Below are positions 27,925 to 36,400 of a stretch of 64,000 nucleotides of DNA, piece after piece (position 1 is the first letter of the stretch; the number at the start of each line of letters is the position of its first letter). Origin of the DNA: Cyanobacterium aponinum PCC 10605 (lineage in GTDB: Bacteria > Cyanobacteriota > Cyanobacteriia > Cyanobacteriales > Cyanobacteriaceae). Where the stretch lies: NCBI RefSeq assembly GCF_000317675.1, contig NC_019776.1, positions 1,240,001-1,304,000 of the forward strand. Reading direction: 5' to 3'. The notes beneath the pieces were generated by a model. That model saw only the letters and a list, made by a program, of their open reading frames with translations, searched no databases and was not told where the DNA came from. A program made the translations under genes and the position numbers.

Positions 27925-30900
27925 CTACTCCCAAAGTAAAATTGATGGCAATAAATCTGGATGGGCAAACCTCAGTAATTGATAGCCAATACCGCTACTA
28001 CCGTGATGGAAGCTAGGATTAAAAATCAAAGGAGGTAAACCAGAAAATAATTGAAAATTACCTGCTGATTCTGCCCGACTCAGTAAAGAATTAACCCCTT
28101 GATGGGAAAATTCTAATAATGAAGGTTGGTTTAATTTTTTAGAGGCAACTAATAGAGTTTCTAAGCGCCCAAAATTACCCCAACAAAGGTTATCCACTTC
28201 CCCAAAACAATATTTTTGCGTTGTTTCTAGGGCGTTATTTATATCCTCTTGAATCAAATTATCATTATAAATATGCGAAATACCTAAACGACTTAAAGCT
28301 ATCCCAGAAGCTCCATTTGTCCAAGAAACGTTAAATACTGCATTGTCTGAAGAATCATTAGCCCAATTTTTGTCTATAGGTGAAAAGAAATTTTGCTCTT
28401 GTTGAAGGGCTTGTTTTCCTGCTTCCAAGAAACGTTTATCATCGGTAAGGGCAAATAGTCTGAAAAAACTATAACTAATACCTGCTAAACCGTGAGTGAA
28501 ACCTGTTTTGATATTTTTATCATCTGTTTGTTGATATTGAAGTAAATATTCTCCGCACTCTTTCGCTATTTTCAAACTATGAGATTTTATCGATGCTGAG
28601 GCTAATTCTGTTTTCGATAGTGCTAATAAACCTAAAATGGAACTGGCTAACCCGTCAATAATTGGAAAAGAAGACTTTTTGATTAAATCAGGAGTTATTA
28701 ACCCAGTTAAACTATGGGCATCTTCCAATAATATTGGTTCTTGTAACAATTCGCTCATCTTAACTAAGGAATAAATTATTGAGCAAATTCCCCTTGTGCC
28801 ACTAATACCCGTTTTTTTGACCAGTCTTTCTTGAATTTTAGGATATTTCGTTAGTTGTCGAATATTGTTTTGTATAGTTTTGAGACTTCTATCGGTTAAA
28901 TTTTTCCATCTCTCATCCTGTGTAATTTTATATAAGGCAGAAAGAAAAAGAGCAATTCCTGAATTACCATCATATAAGCCCGGATTTAACCCCGGGAAAC
29001 GGAAACCATTAGTTTTTGCTCGATACTCTAAACTGAGCCATGTTATCCCTTCATCGGTTGACATCAAAGAGTTTCTCTGGGCTTCTGAAGAAGTGGTTAG
29101 TGCGACCGCATTTTTTTCTAAATCTTCTGCAATTTTAACTACCTGCCTGAATAATAACTCTTGATTCAAAGAAGTAGAGTCAGATAAAGATAAATTCTGT
29201 TTTTGAGAGTAGTCATCAGTAGAAATAAGAGAAATAGGTTGAGGCTGTTTAACTAATTGGGCATAAAAAGCACTACGAATCATTTGTACTTGTTGCTCTA
29301 AATCCTTATGACTGAAATTTTCAAATCTAGTCATCAAAGATTCAAAACTGGGCTTTTCAAACATATCTGCTACCATTTCTCCCTTGCCCACATAAACCCC
29401 ATTTATCGAAGTATTGGAGGTAAAACAGGGAATGTCTAAATCTTCCATTTCTCTTAATTCTGTTCTTAATATGGGTAATAACTTCTCTGGATTTTTCATC
29501 CCTAAAAAAGCACGACTTAAAACATCGAGGGCAATACTTCGCTTGATACCCGATTTAAGTAAACTAGGATGATAAGAATTAGATAAAATTGTGTTGTATG
29601 TGTTTGTGTTGCGAAATAAATAACGAGTATTTTGATTTTTTAACAATAAAAAAGGGCTTTCTTCACTCAATAATAACTTTTTCTTTTTCAGCAAAAACTC
29701 ATAAGTTTCTTTAAATCCTTGAACTATATCTTCTAAATAATCTTTAGGAGAAAGGATAGCATTATTCAGGACTGGTAAATTATTTCTCTGTGTAAAAACT
29801 ACTTCCTTCAAGCCCAAATTCATGGCATCGGAATTTATATTGTTAATTGCAATTTGTTGTATTTTCTTTTCTTCTTCTACTGCCAATCCACCAACGTTAA
29901 CATTGACATCATCATTGAGAAAACTATATTCAATTGGTATCAAAAAAGTGCGAAATACAGACTCTTGAATTAATTTTCCGACAGATGCAGTAGATGCGTG
30001 CTGCGCAGTAGATCCCTTCAGGATCGAACTTTCTGCTCCTTCTGTTAAACTGATACCATTATCATCGTTATTTGCCTTAGTTCGTGGCTGTAATAATCCC
30101 TCCAAATCAATCAACATGGGATTATCACCATGGGAAATTAAATTTTCAAAATGAAAATCAGAACCCTCTAAAGTATAGGTAAGACATACCAACATTCCAT
30201 AACGATAATAGAAATTTTTTGCCTCTTGCTCACTGTTACAAGGTAATGATGATAAAAACTCAATCCAACCATAATTATCACGATGGATAATTTTAATTGT
30301 TTTTAAAGGTATAAGATTAGACTTTTGATTAAACCAGTTTAAAAATTGGTAAAAGTTTACATCAAGATGGATATTTCTAGGCTTATAAATTAACTTTAGT
30401 CCTGTGTCGAATTTTAATGCTATAACAGACCTTCCTCTTTCATGAGAATCCGATAAACCAACCTGAATATCAATAACTTGTTTCAAAGGTTTATCCGAAG
30501 AAAAAAGTCTTTCTATTTCTGGTAAATCATTATTTAACCTAGTAATAAATTCTTGATTAGCTTCCACCCAATAATTAATTAATATAGCACTCAATTTTCC
30601 CAAAACGCTATACTTTTCAAAAAAAGAAATCAGATTATCTGATAGTAAATTATCTAAAAATTGCTTATATTTATTATTACTTTTACTTTCTTTTATCTGA
30701 GTTAAAATAAACTCCTTCATTTCATTTCCTGAAGAACGAAAATTTTTAAATTCTTCCAATAAAACAGATGTACAAAGATAGGCAAGTTGATTAATTAACT
30801 GTTGTTCTAAAACTACCAAAGAATCATTATTTAACAAATCTAAAGTAGATTTTGTTCTTTGACGTAATTTATCCCAAGCCACTTGAATAAAGGGAGTATA

Positions 30901-31290
30901 AATAGGCTCAAAAGGAATTTTAGTCGAATTAACAATATTCTCAGGTAATTGCGATAATTCTAAATTTTCAGCTTTTTGTATAACTTTTTTTAGAGTAATC
31001 AACCATTCAGGTAAAGGGGTGTCAGGAGAAAAAGTTCCTTCAGCCAAAATCAATGAAATTTTATCTAATGTGAAGCCTTCAAAAGCCAAACGCTGTTTAA
31101 ATTTTTCTTTATTGCCTTTTGCTACGATGTGACACCATAAATTTAAATTTTCTTCTACCTGAGATTGACAGAAATTTGAAATATTGGGAATCCAATGATA
31201 AGTTAACCTTTCATTAATTGAACTAGCTTGATTTTGAATAAAGCTCAATGTTGTTTCTAAATGATGATTTTCCAGTTTCATAGGTAGCAA
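27925..31290 (-). CDS. lanM: Class II lanthipeptide synthetase-like protein (LanM), cyclase zinc site degraded
   Basis: LanM enzymes phosphorylate and eliminate Ser/Thr to Dha/Dhb and then add Cys thiols to form lanthionine. In these 1121 residues the dehydratase half looks complete: DSHERGRSV (Asp281, His283), the LIYKPRN Lys, GSDFHFEN (Asp378, His380, Asn383), LIDLEG (Asp395), and the FRNTNTY Arg/Thr segment. The C-terminal LanC-like toroid keeps THGLAGIS. The zinc motif WCHG has become WTNG (Trp990-Thr991-Asn992), and the second motif CHG has become CWG (Cys1036, Trp1037). Two of three metal ligands are thus gone. This fits precursors without cysteine. It probably acts as a dehydratase only. 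A 30-bp palindromic repeat is inserted in frame at 29996. Confidence 0.88.
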   Translation of the reverse strand: MLPMKLENHHLETTLSFIQNQASSINERLTYHWIPNISNFCQSQVEENLNLWCHIVAKGNKEKFKQRLAFEGFTLDKISLILAEGTFSPDTPLPEWLITLKKVIQKAENLELSQLPENIVNSTKIPFEPIYTPFIQVAWDKLRQRTKSTLDLLNNDSLVVLEQQLINQLAYLCTSVLLEEFKNFRSSGNEMKEFILTQIKESKSNNKYKQFLDNLLSDNLISFFEKYSVLGKLSAILINYWVEANQEFITRLNNDLPEIERLFSSDKPLKQVIDIQVGLSDSHERGRSVIALKFDTGLKLIYKPRNIHLDVNFYQFLNWFNQKSNLIPLKTIKIIHRDNYGWIEFLSSLPCNSEQEAKNFYYRYGMLVCLTYTLEGSDFHFENLISHGDNPMLIDLEGLLQPRTKANNDDNGISLTEGAESSILKGSTAQHASTASVGKLIQESVFRTFLIPIEYSFLNDDVNVNVGGLAVEEEKKIQQIAINNINSDAMNLGLKEVVFTQRNNLPVLNNAILSPKDYLEDIVQGFKETYEFLLKKKKLLLSEESPFLLLKNQNTRYLFRNTNTYNTILSNSYHPSLLKSGIKRSIALDVLSRAFLGMKNPEKLLPILRTELREMEDLDIPCFTSNTSINGVYVGKGEMVADMFEKPSFESLMTRFENFSHKDLEQQVQMIRSAFYAQLVKQPQPISLISTDDYSQKQNLSLSDSTSLNQELLFRQVVKIAEDLEKNAVALTTSSEAQRNSLMSTDEGITWLSLEYRAKTNGFRFPGLNPGLYDGNSGIALFLSALYKITQDERWKNLTDRSLKTIQNNIRQLTKYPKIQERLVKKTGISGTRGICSIIYSLVKMSELLQEPILLEDAHSLTGLITPDLIKKSSFPIIDGLASSILGLLALSKTELASASIKSHSLKIAKECGEYLLQYQQTDDKNIKTGFTHGLAGISYSFFRLFALTDDKRFLEAGKQALQQEQNFFSPIDKNWANDSSDNAVFNVSWTNGASGIALSRLGISHIYNDNLIQEDINNALETTQKYCFGEVDNLCWGNFGRLETLLVASKKLNQPSLLEFSHQGVNSLLSRAESAGNFQLFSGLPPLIFNPSFHHGSSGIGYQLLRFAHPDLLPSILLWE
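29996..30025 (-). repeat. 30-bp double-palindrome element inserted in frame (copy 2)
   Basis: On the minus strand it reads GATCCTGAAGGGATC then TACTGCGCAGCACGC, matching copy 1 (3721-3750) at 26 of 30 bases. It keeps lanM in frame but is read in a different codon phase, giving ILKGSTAQHA in a loop after the dehydratase metal motifs. Confidence 0.75.
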
Positions 31291-31664
31291 TATTTAAAAA
31301 ATTTATTCCTTATTTTATTTAGTTATTAACTATTTTTTATCCTTTTAAAAAAAATAAATTTAATCAAAAAATTGTCTTTATATTTATATTTTTTTTAGGT
31401 TATGATATTTGTTAATATAACAATTTTACGTTAATTGTTATTTAGAAAAACCAATTAGTAAATCAATATATTTTGATAATAATGAACATTGAAAATATTT
31501 AATTTTTATGAAAATAACATAGTTATATATAAAACTTTATCGATAAAATCACTTGGTATAGAAACTATAAAAAACTAAAATGAGGTAATATTTTCATCTT
31601 GAGTTCAGCTTAACTCATTAATAAAAGGAATGCCATATTTGTTCACAAGCTATGAATAAATTCC
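31291..31664. promoter_or_regulatory. Divergent control region between lanM and the first precursor
   Basis: About 0.5 kb of very AT-rich DNA separates the two divergent transcription units. No gene was recognised. Several TATAAT-like hexamers occur, but no single lanM promoter can be chosen. The direct-repeat box of the precursor side follows at 31665. Confidence 0.45.
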
Positions 31665-31694
31665 TGAACTTTTATGAACTTTTATGTATAGACA
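31665..31694 (+). promoter_or_regulatory. Tandem 10-bp direct repeat plus -35 (box 1)
   Basis: TGAACTTTTA occurs twice with a 10-bp period and is followed at once by TAGACA, a possible -35. It ends about 105 bases before the start of precursor gene 1. The same design recurs at 32423, 33391 and 34332, so it is probably a shared activator site. Confidence 0.65.
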
Positions 31695-31789
31695 TTATAA
31701 GAAAAATTATATTACCTTAATGACAGTTACTTGAAGTCAACGAAAATCATAAAAATTTTCCAATTTATTTTTACAAGAGGTCAACTAAT

Positions 31790-32146
31790 ATGAGCAAAGA
31801 AGCCGTAGAAGAGTTTTTTGCAAAAATTCCTGAAGATGATAACCTGCAACAAAAATTAGTATCTATTCTTCAAGCAGATATTGATCATCGTCAAGAAACT
31901 GCTAAATTAGCACAAGAATATGGATTTGATATTACAGCCGAAGAACTTTCGGAAGAAGTCAAAAAACGACAGGAAGAATTTGCACAGCGCCAGGAAAGTG
32001 GAGAATTAAGTGAGGAAGAATTAGAAAGCGTTGCCGGTGGTTTATCTTTCCCCGGTACTTTTAGCTTCCCCTCGCCTATACCAGGCACTTTTCCTTTTCC
32101 AACCCCACGTCCTGGACCTATTCCTTTCCCTAAACCAAAATGGTAA
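31790..32146 (+). CDS. Nif11-leader RiPP precursor 1 (Pro/Phe-rich core)
   Basis: This 118-residue precursor has a Nif11-type leader (about 1-83) that ends in the classical SEEELESVAGG double-Gly site. The core has about 35 residues with many Pro and Phe, several Ser and Thr, no Cys, and the end FPKPKW. The leader matches the five other genes of the array and is closest to precursor 2 (both start MSKEAVE and carry DIDHRQETAKLAQEYGFD). AGAGGT precedes the ATG. It is presumably modified by the divergent LanM and cut after GG by a peptidase/transporter that is not in this window. Confidence 0.88.
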   Translation: MSKEAVEEFFAKIPEDDNLQQKLVSILQADIDHRQETAKLAQEYGFDITAEELSEEVKKRQEEFAQRQESGELSEEELESVAGGLSFPGTFSFPSPIPGTFPFPTPRPGPIPFPKPKW

Positions 32147-32422
32147 GAGTTTTATGATTCACGGGTGAATAAACAGACACAATAGATAGACAATTTTAGT
32201 TTCATTATATTTCCGTTGCTGTTTAGGTTTTTCCTTTTCAGTGACGGTTTAATTTTGGAAATTTTTTGACCAGTAAAAATTCTAAAGTTGGCGTTGCTTA
32301 TTTTGTATATGATTTCTCATTTAGGTGGGGAATAGGCAATAGTGATAATATTTTGATGTCTCAATTTTTGGCATAATTTCAGTGCATTTCATACCATGAT
32401 TAACCCACACTCTAAAGTTTTC

Positions 32423-32442
32423 TAAACTTTTATGAACTTTTG
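32423..32442 (+). promoter_or_regulatory. Tandem direct repeat (box 2)
   Basis: TAAACTTTTA is followed by TGAACTTTTG with the same 10-bp period as box 1. The downstream ATAAAAATTATATTGCCTTA context is also shared with box 1. It ends 107 bases before the start of precursor 2. Confidence 0.6.
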
Positions 32443-32549
32443 TGTATTTGTGGTTTCATAAAAATTATATTGCCTTAGCCTGTAATAGTTGTTTTTTCAA
32501 AACAATTAATTAACATCAATTTTCATTCTCATATGGAGTCTGACTAATA

Positions 32550-32903
32550 ATGAGTAAAGAAGCAGTAGAGCAGTTTTTCGCTAGAATTCCTGAAGATAAT
32601 GAGCTACAACAAAAATTGGTTTCCATTCTTCAAGAAGACATTGACCATCGCCAAGAAACAGCTAAATTAGCTCAGGAATACGGGTTTGATGTCACGGCAG
32701 AAGAACTGTCGGAGGAAGCAAAACAACGGCAGGAAGAGTTTGCACAGAACCCAGAAAGCGAAGAATTAAGCGAGGAAGAATTAGAAAGTGTTGCTGGAGG
32801 CTCTATTCCTAGCATCACCGTCGGTATTTTTCAACCTCTTACAATAAACACTTACAATATGCCGGGTTCTATTTCAAACCCTTTTCCGAAACCAAAATGG
32901 TAG
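32550..32903 (+). CDS. Nif11-leader RiPP precursor 2
   Basis: This 117-residue peptide has a leader nearly the same as that of precursor 1, ending SEEELESVAGG. The 35-residue core (starting SIPSITVGIFQPL) has several Ser, Thr and Asn, no Cys, and ends in the same FPKPKW. The middle of the core differs completely from precursor 1, so leader and tail are conserved while the core centre varies. This is the pattern expected of a combinatorial precursor family. Confidence 0.88.
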   Translation: MSKEAVEQFFARIPEDNELQQKLVSILQEDIDHRQETAKLAQEYGFDVTAEELSEEAKQRQEEFAQNPESEELSEEELESVAGGSIPSITVGIFQPLTINTYNMPGSISNPFPKPKW

Positions 32904-33031
32904 GACTTGAATAATTTAAGAGTGGGCAATAGAGAATTTCAAATTTCTCATATCTGTGTTACTGTTCAGTTATTTTTCTGTCAGTAGTACCTTTCCGTTT
33001 ATATATTTAGTGAATAAAGAGGTAGAAAATT

Positions 33032-33382
33032 ATGAGCCAAGAAGCTGTTATTAGTTTTTTAGATGCAGTTCCCCAAAATGAAGAGTTACAAAGAAAATTA
33101 GCTACTATTCTCGAATCTTCGGAAAATGATCGTGAAGATGCCGCTCAGTTAGCTAATGAATATGGTTATGATATTACCCCCGATGAACTCTGGGCAGAAA
33201 TCCAAAAACGTCAACAGGAAACTAAATTCCGTCAAGAGGCTGGTGAATTAACGGATGAGGAATTGGAGGCAGTGGCTGGAGGAGAACTACTTGTAGCAAC
33301 GATCGCATCAACTGTTGCTATGACTGTTTCTGTTGGTGGCAGTATCGCTGTGGGAATACTAGCTCCTAAAATTAAATGGTAA
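33032..33382 (+). CDS. Nif11-leader RiPP precursor 3 (hydrophobic core)
   Basis: This 116-residue peptide has leader MSQEAVISFLDAVPQNEELQ..., ending TDEELEAVAGG. The core of about 33 residues (ELLVATIASTVAMTVSVGG then SIAVGILAPKIKW) is rich in Val, Ala, Thr and Ser. It has no Cys, looks like a membrane-active helix or strand, and ends PKIKW. AGAGGT precedes the ATG. No copy of the direct-repeat box is seen upstream, so it may be cotranscribed with precursor 2 or use another promoter. Confidence 0.88.
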   Translation: MSQEAVISFLDAVPQNEELQRKLATILESSENDREDAAQLANEYGYDITPDELWAEIQKRQQETKFRQEAGELTDEELEAVAGGELLVATIASTVAMTVSVGGSIAVGILAPKIKW

Positions 33383-33390
33383 CAAAATAC

Positions 33391-33438
33391 TGAACTTTTC
33401 TGAACTTTTCTCTATTGACTCCCATAGAAATAGTTTCT
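33391..33438 (+). promoter_or_regulatory. Tandem direct repeat and promoter (box 3)
   Basis: TGAACTTTTC occurs twice in tandem and is followed by TTGACT (-35, 33415-33420), a 17-base spacer and TAGTAT (-10). This is the clearest promoter of the set, with the repeats just upstream of the -35 as for an OmpR-type activator. It lies directly after the precursor 3 stop and serves precursor 4. Confidence 0.72.
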
Positions 33439-33508
33439 AGTATGTACCCATGGATTGCTAATAATCTACATTAGTAATATTCACTTAACATTATATCGAG
33501 GAAGAATA

Positions 33509-33856
33509 ATGAGTCAAGAAGCTGCTATACAGTTTTTGGAAGCTGTTCCTGAAAATGAAGAACTACAGCAAAAATTAGTTGCTATTCTCGAATCTTCAGA
33601 AAATGATCGTGAAGATGCCGCTCAATTGGCGAATGAATACGGTTATGATATTACCCCCGATGAACTCTGGGCAGAAATCCAAAAACGTCAACAGGATTTG
33701 GAAGCCCGTCAAGAGGCTGGAGAATTAACAGATGAAGAATTGGAAGCCGTTGCAGGTGGTGAGTTCGTTGCTACTGCAGTAGTTGCCACCGTTGTTGGAG
33801 CGGCTGGTCTTGGATGGACAATTGGTGGTGGAATCGCACCCAAAATAAAATGGTAA
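33509..33856 (+). CDS. Nif11-leader RiPP precursor 4
   Basis: The frame is open from 33455, but the ATG at 33509 gives the standard leader start MSQEAAIQFLEAVPENEELQ and has GAGGAAG upstream. It has 115 residues; the leader ends TDEELEAVAGG. The core of about 32 residues (EFVATAVVATVVGAAGLG...) is hydrophobic with Thr, has no Ser and no Cys, and ends PKIKW. It is a near relative of precursor 3 in the leader, by recent duplication, with an unrelated core centre. Confidence 0.87.
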   Translation: MSQEAAIQFLEAVPENEELQQKLVAILESSENDREDAAQLANEYGYDITPDELWAEIQKRQQDLEARQEAGELTDEELEAVAGGEFVATAVVATVVGAAGLGWTIGGGIAPKIKW

Positions 33857-33982
33857 AGGTTTTTGACCTGCCATTTATCCAGATTAATAGGTTTTTCATC
33901 TTTTTTTGCCACCTATTTATATATTCAACAATCAAATGTTGATTTTCATTATTAACAGTTAAAGTTTTTAGGAGATTTAATC

Positions 33983-34321
33983 ATGAGCATAGCCGCAGTA
34001 GAGGCTTTCTTAGACAAAGTTCAAACTGATGAAGAGTTGCAGAAAGAACTTGCCACAGCCCTAGAAGCTGAAAATGATCGTCAAGCAGTTACTGATTTAG
34101 CTAACTCTAAAAATTATGAATTTACTCCCGATGAACTTTGGGCAGAAATCCAAAAAAGACAAAATGATGCTTTAGCCCGTCAACAGTCTGGAGAATTGAG
34201 CGATGAAGAATTAGAAGCCGTAGCTGGGGGAGAGTTTGTGGTGGGAAGCGTTCTTATCACCGCCGCTAGTTTTGCCGCTTCGGTCACTGCTGGTGTTGCT
34301 ATTCCTAATATTAAATGGTAG
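33983..34321 (+). CDS. Nif11-leader RiPP precursor 5
   Basis: This is the most divergent leader of the array (MSIAAVEAFLDKVQTDEELQ, ending SDEELEAVAGG), with 112 residues in total. The core of about 30 residues (EFVVGSVLITAASFAASVTA...) contains Ser and Thr, has no Cys and ends PNIKW, with Asn for the usual Lys in the tail. AGGAG precedes the ATG. No direct-repeat box is seen in the 126-base gap before it. Confidence 0.87.
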   Translation: MSIAAVEAFLDKVQTDEELQKELATALEAENDRQAVTDLANSKNYEFTPDELWAEIQKRQNDALARQQSGELSDEELEAVAGGEFVVGSVLITAASFAASVTAGVAIPNIKW

Positions 34322-34331
34322 GAAAAAGTAC

Positions 34332-34384
34332 CGAACTTTTCAGAACTTTTATCTATTGACGATCGCCTCTCCAGTATTTATCAT
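34332..34384 (+). promoter_or_regulatory. Tandem direct repeat and promoter (box 4)
   Basis: CGAACTTTTCAGAACTTTT is followed by TTGACG (-35, 34356-34361), a 17-base spacer and TATCAT (-10). The layout equals that of box 3. It ends 87 bases before precursor 6. Confidence 0.7.
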
Positions 34385-34437
34385 CGTTTTTAAAGTTTTA
34401 ATAAACTTACGTAAAAACCCTTAGGGGAGGTAACAAA

Positions 34438-34770
34438 ATGAGTCAAGAAGCCGTAGTTCAATTCCTCGATGCAGTTCCTGAAAACGAGCAGTTACAACAA
34501 AGATTAGTAACAATTCTCGAAACTTCAGAAAATGACCGTGAAGATGCCGCCAAACTAGCTAACGAGTATGGTTATGACATTACACCAGAGGAATTATGGG
34601 CTGAAATTCAAAAACGTCAAGAAGAAGCTGTCGAGCGTCAAGAATCTGGTGAGTTAACCGATGAAGAATTAGAGGCTGTTGCTGGTGGTGAAGTAGTTGC
34701 AATTACTGTAGCTGCGATCGGTGCTGCTTCCACTATCTTCTCCGCATTAATTCCCAAAATTAAATGGTAG
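34438..34770 (+). CDS. Nif11-leader RiPP precursor 6
   Basis: This 110-residue peptide has leader MSQEAVVQFLDAVPENEQLQ..., ending TDEELEAVAGG. It has the shortest core (about 27 residues, EVVAITVAAIGAASTIFSAL then IPKIKW), with a few Ser and Thr and no Cys. GGGGAGG precedes the ATG. It is the last member of the array before the processing genes. Confidence 0.88.
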   Translation: MSQEAVVQFLDAVPENEQLQQRLVTILETSENDREDAAKLANEYGYDITPEELWAEIQKRQEEAVERQESGELTDEELEAVAGGEVVAITVAAIGAASTIFSALIPKIKW

Positions 34771-34818
34771 AAATACCTTTTCATCATAGTTAAAAACTAT
34801 AGACTTCCGGGGTATTTC

Positions 34819-34838
34819 GGTACTTTGGAAGTTTTATC
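34819..34838 (+). promoter_or_regulatory. Degenerate direct repeat (box 5) before the metallo-hydrolase gene
   Basis: GGTACTTTGGAAGTTTTATC resembles the precursor boxes, with a 10-bp period, and is followed by the same TCTATTA context. It ends 88 bases before the next start codon. It is weaker than boxes 1-4 but at the same position, which suggests that the downstream genes join the same regulon. Confidence 0.4.
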
Positions 34839-34926
34839 TATTAATAAGAATTAAATTTACCCAACAAATATTTATTGTTTCTCACAAAACTTTATTAAAG
34901 AGTTTTAAAATACCTTTTCTGATATT

Positions 34927-36387
34927 ATGGACAGTGCAATTTCCTTCGCCAACGGTTCTCAAATTCTTGCTCTCAACAGTTGCGATCGCCTCTGTTATGT
35001 AATTCAACCCTTTATTCAAGAAATACTCAATCAATTTGTCCAATTAAACAGCCTAGATCAAGCTATTGTCATCGGTGCAAAAAAGCATCATAAAATAGCA
35101 GAAAAACTTTTTGAGTTTGAATTAGATAATCCAGCAGAAACCTTTTCTCTTAAAGAACAATTTTTGTTTCCTGAAAAAAGTCCGATCCTGTCTTTGCAAT
35201 ACGGGAACACCCGCTATCCTTTATTCTTAGAAAAATATGGCTCAGAAATAATTTATGATCAATCCACCTTACCCGCAATTCATAAATTATTTTATCTGTG
35301 TGGTCAATCCAATCTCTCCTATGAGCAAATCTGTGGGCAACTCGAACAACCCATGATCGACTTTTTAGATAAATTAATCAATACAAAAGTAGTTCAAAAT
35401 AAACCCAATCAACCAAAATCCCTTGAATTAAAAACTCCGGGAGTTTTTCGTTTGCAACACGCCGCCCTACTTTACCGCACCAAAACCACAGGTATTTTAG
35501 TAGATCCTCATCTTCACTCTAACTATGGCATTCCCAACCTGAAAAAAGATATTAGTCGTGCCATGTTGGGTGACAATGTTGATGCTATTTTGATCTCTCA
35601 TCCCCACTATGATCATTGGCATTATCCCACTTTGATGATGTTTCCCCCAGAAATTCCCATCATTGTACCAAAAGTGCCAAGGGGATCAATTATGTGCGAA
35701 GACATGAAAGCCAGACTTGAAAGTTTAGGATTTACTAATGTTATGGCTGTTGATTGGTATGCAGAAACGATTTTAGTGGGGGATATAGAAATTAATGTAT
35801 TACCCTTCTATGGCGAACAACCTTTAGTACCGGAATTTAACCAACCAAAACACCCTGATTTGCGCAACTGGGGAAATACTTACTTAATTAACACGGAATA
35901 CTATAAATCTTGGTTTTTAATCGATTCTGGCGATGACGATATGGGAACCATGGCAGAAGTCGCAGAATATGTCAAAGAAAAATTTGGCACATTGGATCAT
36001 GTCCTCAGCAATTTTCAACCCTTGTCTTATAACTCCATTGGTACTGATTTATCAGGGTGGGGAATAGATATTGTCGCCAATTTGCTCAGTAATCCTCAAA
36101 TTTTTTCTGTTACCAATAAAAAAGAAGGAGAACATATCGCCCTTTTAGGACCTCAAGGAGTTGCTAAAATTTGTTCAATTGTTGGGGCAAAATATTGCTT
36201 ACCTTATGCAGACAGTTGGGCAGAATTGGGAGAGTCAGGAATCCATGATGCTACTTTAATTAAAGACGTAAAAGAAGAATTGCATAATTTAGATTGTCTT
36301 ACTCAAGTTATCCCGTGGAAAATAGGGGATCAATTTGTAATTAATGGCACAAGCAAAATAGAAGAAAACATTTTTATCAATCTTTAG
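34927..36387 (+). CDS. Metallo-beta-lactamase-fold hydrolase with N-terminal winged-helix-like (RRE/PqqD-like) part
   Basis: Residues about 190-440 form an MBL fold of the UlaG-like type with the metal motif HPHYDHWH (His225, His227, Asp229, His230). Residues about 95-160 (IIYDQSTLPAIHKLFYLCGQ and EQICGQLEQPMIDFLDKLIN) look like a small PqqD-type winged helix, the fold used as a RiPP recognition element. The gene follows the precursor array on the same strand and is followed at once by two oxygenase genes. A role in hydrolysing or rearranging a modified precursor is likely but unproven. The winged-helix assignment is by pattern only. Confidence 0.72.
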   Translation: MDSAISFANGSQILALNSCDRLCYVIQPFIQEILNQFVQLNSLDQAIVIGAKKHHKIAEKLFEFELDNPAETFSLKEQFLFPEKSPILSLQYGNTRYPLFLEKYGSEIIYDQSTLPAIHKLFYLCGQSNLSYEQICGQLEQPMIDFLDKLINTKVVQNKPNQPKSLELKTPGVFRLQHAALLYRTKTTGILVDPHLHSNYGIPNLKKDISRAMLGDNVDAILISHPHYDHWHYPTLMMFPPEIPIIVPKVPRGSIMCEDMKARLESLGFTNVMAVDWYAETILVGDIEINVLPFYGEQPLVPEFNQPKHPDLRNWGNTYLINTEYYKSWFLIDSGDDDMGTMAEVAEYVKEKFGTLDHVLSNFQPLSYNSIGTDLSGWGIDIVANLLSNPQIFSVTNKKEGEHIALLGPQGVAKICSIVGAKYCLPYADSWAELGESGIHDATLIKDVKEELHNLDCLTQVIPWKIGDQFVINGTSKIEENIFINL

Positions 36388-36400
36388 ATAATTAGTTAAT

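Noticed and set aside
31665-34838. CRISPR array from the repeated AACTTTT units
   Set aside because: The repeats are only 10 bp, occur in pairs and lie in front of genes separated by 300-950 bases; there are no spacers or cas genes.
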